Shown here: positions 60,863 to 64,000 of the stretch, in pieces
How the letters are laid out: every line of letters starts with the position of its first letter
Position numbering within the stretch: the stretch's first letter is position 1
DNA from: UBA5314 sp040217815
GTDB lineage: Bacteria; Bacillota; Syntrophomonadia; Syntrophomonadales; Syntrophomonadaceae
Length of the DNA stretch: 64,000 bases
Assembly (NCBI GenBank): GCA_040217815.1
Contig: JBEHWI010000006.1
Coordinates: 1 to 64,000, forward strand
Direction: 5' to 3'
Made by a program: the position numbers and the translations under genes
The notes under the pieces: generated by a model
Database searches by the model: none
Told to the model about the DNA's origin: nothing
What the model saw: the letters and a program-made list of their open reading frames with translations, nothing else

Positions 60863-62542
60863 ATGGAAGATTTGACCTGGCAGTGGTGCAATCCCCTGCC
60901 CCAGGGAAATACGCTTCGGGCCGCAGCTTATGGCTGCAACCTTTTCGTTGCCGTTGGCCAGCATGGAACCATACTGAGCTCCGACAACGCCAGTGAGTGG
61001 ACCGACCGCTCCGGGATATATGAAGATTACCTGCTTGGTATAACTTTTGCCGCCGGTCAATTTGTGGCTGTGGGATCAAATGGTCGCATTATAAGCTCAC
61101 TCGATGGTGCGGAGTGGATCGCCCGTGAATCTGGTACCGTGCACTGGATCAATTCGGTTGCCTATGGCAATGGCCATTTTGTCGCGGTGGGACAGGGCGG
61201 CATAACTCTACAATCGGAAGACGGAGTGCATTGGAACAGCGGCTATCTGGGCCCCTATTGGCTGAATGGCCTGGTTTTTAATGAAGGAGTTTTTGTGGCT
61301 ATCGGCAACAGCAACGTCATATTCACATCTAGCAACGGTATAGATTGGGTGAATCGAGGTGAACCAACGTCCGCCCGGCTTAATTCGATTGCCTATGGAA
61401 ACGGCCTTTTCGTGGCGGTGGGAGCCAATGGCACCATCATAACATCAGCGGACGGCGAGAACTGGCTCAATCGCGTTTCTCCCACCGGAGCCGATCTGCA
61501 AGCGGTGGCTTTTGGTGGTGGTCAGTTTGTGGCGGTCGGCAGCGGTGCACCCAAACCCGGAGTCTCTATAAAATCAGAGGACGGGATAAGCTGGGAGGGA
61601 GGCCCCTGGTCGGACCTGCAGTACGCCAAAGGCCTGACCTGGGGAGGCAGCTTCTTTCTGGCCGTAGGTCAGGGAGGCATCATATTAATTTCTCCGGAAG
61701 GTAATTCATGGACCAGACAAACCCGGGGCGTTTACGAAAACCTGAAGGACGTGGTATTCGGCAATAGCAGTTTCATTGCCGTGGGCGCTGCAGGCACTAT
61801 CTTGAAGTCCAGAGAAGGCCAGGATTGGGAAGAAGTGCCTTCAGGCAGCGGTGAGAATCTTCAGGGTGTTTTGTACACCGTAGGCCTGTACCTGGTGGTA
61901 GGCGAAAACGGAACCATAATAACTTCACACGATGGTACCAGTTGGGTAGAACAGGAAGTTTCGATAAGTAATGATCTAAACGCGGCCGTTTATGGCAGTG
62001 GGGTATTTGTGGCGGTGGGCCAAAAGGGTGTGATTTTGAGCTCTGCTGACAGCGTCAACTGGGAGGTACAATATTCCGGAACCACCAATGCCCTGCTGGA
62101 TGTAAGCTATGGAGCCGGGCTCTTTGTAGCAGTAGGCGATTTCGCAACAGTGCTCGTATCCAATGACGGTGCCAACTGGGAAAAGCAAAAGATTCCTGCT
62201 CTAGTCAATCTGATCGAAGGGATTGTATATTCCAGTGGGCAGTTTATTGCGGTTGGTGATTTTGGCCTGGTATTGACCTCGCGGGATGGCAAAAACTGGG
62301 AGGAGCATTCCCTGCCCGAGACTGTGGAATTAAAGGCACTTGCCGCCAACCACCTGGAAACCATCGCAGTAGGAGCCGATGGAGCCATCTACAGTTCACC
62401 GGACGGCTCCCAATGGACCGGAGAACCATCCGGAACTCAGAATACTTTTTGTGGCGTGGCCTCCGGGCTTGGAAGTTTCGTAGCCTGTGGGGATTTTGGC
62501 ACCATAATGCAATCAGAACCAAGGTCTAAAGAACACTCCTAG
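60863..62542 (+). CDS. Double seven-bladed propeller: 14-repeat YCF48/BNR-like protein
   Basis: 559 residues made almost entirely of a ~40-residue repeat with the core 'FVAVGxxGTIxSSxDGxxW'. I count 14 such cores (FVAVGQHGTI, FVAVGSNGRI, FVAVGQGGIT, FVAIGNSNVI, FVAVGANGTI, FVAVGSGAPK, FLAVGQGGII, FIAVGAAGTI, YLVVGENGTI, FVAVGQKGVI, FVAVGDFATV, FIAVGDFGLV, TIAVGADGAI, FVACGDFGTI), fitting two seven-bladed propellers. No signal peptide or membrane span. ATG 60863 follows GGGGAG. Lies beside radical-SAM and YheC-like genes. Binding partner unknown. Confidence 0.85.
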   Translation: MEDLTWQWCNPLPQGNTLRAAAYGCNLFVAVGQHGTILSSDNASEWTDRSGIYEDYLLGITFAAGQFVAVGSNGRIISSLDGAEWIARESGTVHWINSVAYGNGHFVAVGQGGITLQSEDGVHWNSGYLGPYWLNGLVFNEGVFVAIGNSNVIFTSSNGIDWVNRGEPTSARLNSIAYGNGLFVAVGANGTIITSADGENWLNRVSPTGADLQAVAFGGGQFVAVGSGAPKPGVSIKSEDGISWEGGPWSDLQYAKGLTWGGSFFLAVGQGGIILISPEGNSWTRQTRGVYENLKDVVFGNSSFIAVGAAGTILKSREGQDWEEVPSGSGENLQGVLYTVGLYLVVGENGTIITSHDGTSWVEQEVSISNDLNAAVYGSGVFVAVGQKGVILSSADSVNWEVQYSGTTNALLDVSYGAGLFVAVGDFATVLVSNDGANWEKQKIPALVNLIEGIVYSSGQFIAVGDFGLVLTSRDGKNWEEHSLPETVELKALAANHLETIAVGADGAIYSSPDGSQWTGEPSGTQNTFCGVASGLGSFVACGDFGTIMQSEPRSKEHS

Positions 62543-62556
62543 TGCTGGTGAAATAT

Positions 62557-63864
62557 CTAGGTAAGTTCGAAACCGGCTAAATGGCAAGCATACTCCATAG
62601 GGCGCCGGACCGCCAAACGGCGGGTATTCAAGCCCAGGCGAGCAAAAGAACGGCGGCCGGCTCTGGGATTGGCTTCTAAAAACCAGGGCCGTCCTTCGGC
62701 GTCGAGGACAAAATCCAGCCCCAGCTCACCGAGATTTTCCGTGGTGTGTTCCAGGGCTTTCGCTATCTGGAGGGCGGCACTCATCAGCGCCTGCTTGACC
62801 ATAGATGTCCGGGCAACGTTATAGCCTTTTAAACGAAGTGCTTTTTCCAGGCTTTCAGCCCGCCCGCCAGTGTGCAAATTGGTGGTTATTTGGCCAGCCA
62901 GCCCCATCCTGACTGCCATACCGGTCAGCCTCCAGCAGCCCCGTCCATCCTTTTGGACCAGGACCCGGATGTCAAAATGGCTGCCGCTGCGGCCGGGTTT
63001 GATGCTCTTTTGGGCAATCAGCTTGCCGTACTTTTTGTCCATCCCATACATCCGGATGATCTTTGGCACGCTTCCAACATATCTTCCATGGGTTTCACCG
63101 GTTCTCTGAACCCGGTACCCAACCTCCCCTTTGCTTATCCGGTAAATTCCTTTTCCCAGATGCCCATCCAGGCTTTTTACATAGACATCATGGTGGGACT
63201 TTAATATTCGCTCCAGGGCTTCGCTTGAATCTAAAAGAATGGTTTCAGGTAGGCAGGTCAAGGCCGGGCTGCTTAGTTTCAGCATCTGGTAAACACGCCA
63301 TTTCGAGCCCAAACTGGTGTTAAAAGAATTAACCCCCAGGGCAGCAAGGCCTTCTATTGCTTCAGTAGACTTGCCAGACCCGATCAGGCAGCGGTTGTAT
63401 ATTACATCAGGCAGGGGGAAGCGGGCCTTTTGCCATCCGCTGCTTCGCCCGGTATAGTATCCGATAATGCTCCGCCCTTCCCAATCAACACCGGACGGAG
63501 TAAAAATATACCCAAAGCCGTTTAGGCCCGCCAGGCTCTTCAGAAGGTGCCGGAAATAGCCCTCCTGTTCGCCGAAAAGAGGAGCGGACTTGGAGGGAAC
63601 GGTTATGATTCCCACCAGGGGGCCAAGGCGAAGCACTCCATCCTGCTGTCTGACGTTCAATACGGCTCCCCTCGGCAGACCCAAACTGCTGGCCAGGGAA
63701 CCACTGATAGCCACTCTGCCAGCACCTTTATTAACGCGTGTTTCAATCTGCTCTATGGGCATCTTCAATGATCTTCCGCCCAGGGCAATCTTAACGCCTT
63801 CCTCTTGAACAGGCTTCCGTTCAGGTTCGGACAAATGGTTCCTGGAACCGTCTTTGCTTTCCAT
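62557..63864 (-). CDS. YheC/YheD-family ATP-grasp endospore coat-associated protein (paralogue 2)
   Basis: 435 residues with the same layout as 42550-43863: an N-terminal beta domain (GPLVGIITVPS), then ATP-grasp blocks VYVKSLDGHLGKGIYRI, IRVLVQKDGRGCWRL, GLAGQITTNLHTGG and ELGLDFVLDAEGRPWFLEANP. The Pro/Glu-rich extra head (residues 1-30) is not in paralogue 1. AAAGGCGG precedes the ATG. Convergent with the propeller gene. Likely a spore-coat or envelope ligase-like enzyme; reaction unknown. Confidence 0.88.
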   Translation of the reverse strand: MESKDGSRNHLSEPERKPVQEEGVKIALGGRSLKMPIEQIETRVNKGAGRVAISGSLASSLGLPRGAVLNVRQQDGVLRLGPLVGIITVPSKSAPLFGEQEGYFRHLLKSLAGLNGFGYIFTPSGVDWEGRSIIGYYTGRSSGWQKARFPLPDVIYNRCLIGSGKSTEAIEGLAALGVNSFNTSLGSKWRVYQMLKLSSPALTCLPETILLDSSEALERILKSHHDVYVKSLDGHLGKGIYRISKGEVGYRVQRTGETHGRYVGSVPKIIRMYGMDKKYGKLIAQKSIKPGRSGSHFDIRVLVQKDGRGCWRLTGMAVRMGLAGQITTNLHTGGRAESLEKALRLKGYNVARTSMVKQALMSAALQIAKALEHTTENLGELGLDFVLDAEGRPWFLEANPRAGRRSFARLGLNTRRLAVRRPMEYACHLAGFELT

Positions 63865-64000
63865 TCCAAGCCGCCTTTTTCCTTTATGAATATGCGGGTA
63901 AAAGGCGTAAGGTTAACCTTCAGCATTATTTATCGTTCATTAGTAACGAAGGCGTTTTCGTCCCGGGTCTTTTTCAGTGCTTAAGTCTCTGGTTTAAGGG
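63865..64000. other. Right edge: promoter side of the YheC-like gene, no gene seen
   Basis: 136 bases; contains only the upstream region of the minus-strand YheC/YheD gene. No ORF or repeat recognised. Confidence 0.4.

Overview
The window looks like chromosome from an anaerobic, spore-forming clostridial Firmicute. My best guess is the Syntrophomonadaceae or a close relative. The reasons are strong AGGAGG ribosome sites with many TTG and GTG starts, spore genes (a GerW/YtfJ protein and two YheC/YheD-type ATP-grasp coat proteins), MinCDE, a flavodiiron protein, a 4-hydroxybutyryl-CoA-dehydratase-like flavoprotein, and ferredoxin-type enzymes. The taxonomic call is inference: no rRNA or universal marker lies in the window. 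No tRNA, rRNA, CRISPR array or prophage was seen.

Layout. 1-2.0 kb: right end of an IS3-family element, an AT-rich propeller-like gene and an unassigned gap. 2-8.4 kb: PAS histidine kinase, UV endonuclease UvsE, PPDK regulatory kinase/phosphotransferase, a 36-residue membrane peptide and a class A penicillin-binding protein. 9-15.2 kb: minD-minE-minC in an unusual order, an AarF/UbiB kinase-like protein, and a three-gene SsuABC/TauABC-type importer. 15-24.8 kb: LysE and MFS exporters, a PilZ protein, a flavodiiron protein with an extra Fe-S tail, a Ca2+ antiporter, a papain-like protease and carbonic anhydrase. 25-35 kb: two GGDEF cyclases, DedA, a macrodomain protein, a TspO-like protein, aldehyde dehydrogenase, and a QueG-like/thiol-dioxygenase-like pair. 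35-41.5 kb: a TetR-MFP-RND efflux operon and an amino acid permease. 41.5-46 kb: repeats, a MORN protein, a YheC/YheD paralogue and a sensor/HD-GYP gene broken by an internal deletion. 46.6-51.2 kb: the dehydratase-like flavoprotein, a histone-deacetylase-fold hydrolase, and an ECF sigma, zinc anti-sigma, DUF2953, GerW operon. 51-64 kb: UppP, hydrolases, a 30-residue membrane peptide with a glutaredoxin, UspA, a second papain-like protease, DUF2889 and radical-SAM genes, a 14-repeat double propeller and a second YheC/YheD paralogue.

Two dispersed repeat families run through the intergenic DNA. One is a MITE-like element built from an exact 52-bp tandem unit: three units with ~29-bp terminal inverted repeats at 22.24-22.56 kb, two units at 30.06-30.23 kb, and decayed units at 42.1-42.5 kb. 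The other is a ~105-bp imperfect palindrome at 8.55 and 41.54 kb; the second copy sits between two copies of the same terminator hairpin.

Functional themes: cyclic-di-GMP signalling (two GGDEF proteins with I-sites, one HD-GYP, one PilZ), envelope and spore biology (PBP, UppP, Min, GerW, YheC/YheD), and transport. The most interesting items are the dehydratase homologue with altered Fe-S and active-site residues, the ECF operon with a readable autoregulatory promoter leading to a spore gene, the deletion-split signalling gene, the 52-bp-unit element, and two tiny membrane-peptide genes likely to be missed by automatic annotation.
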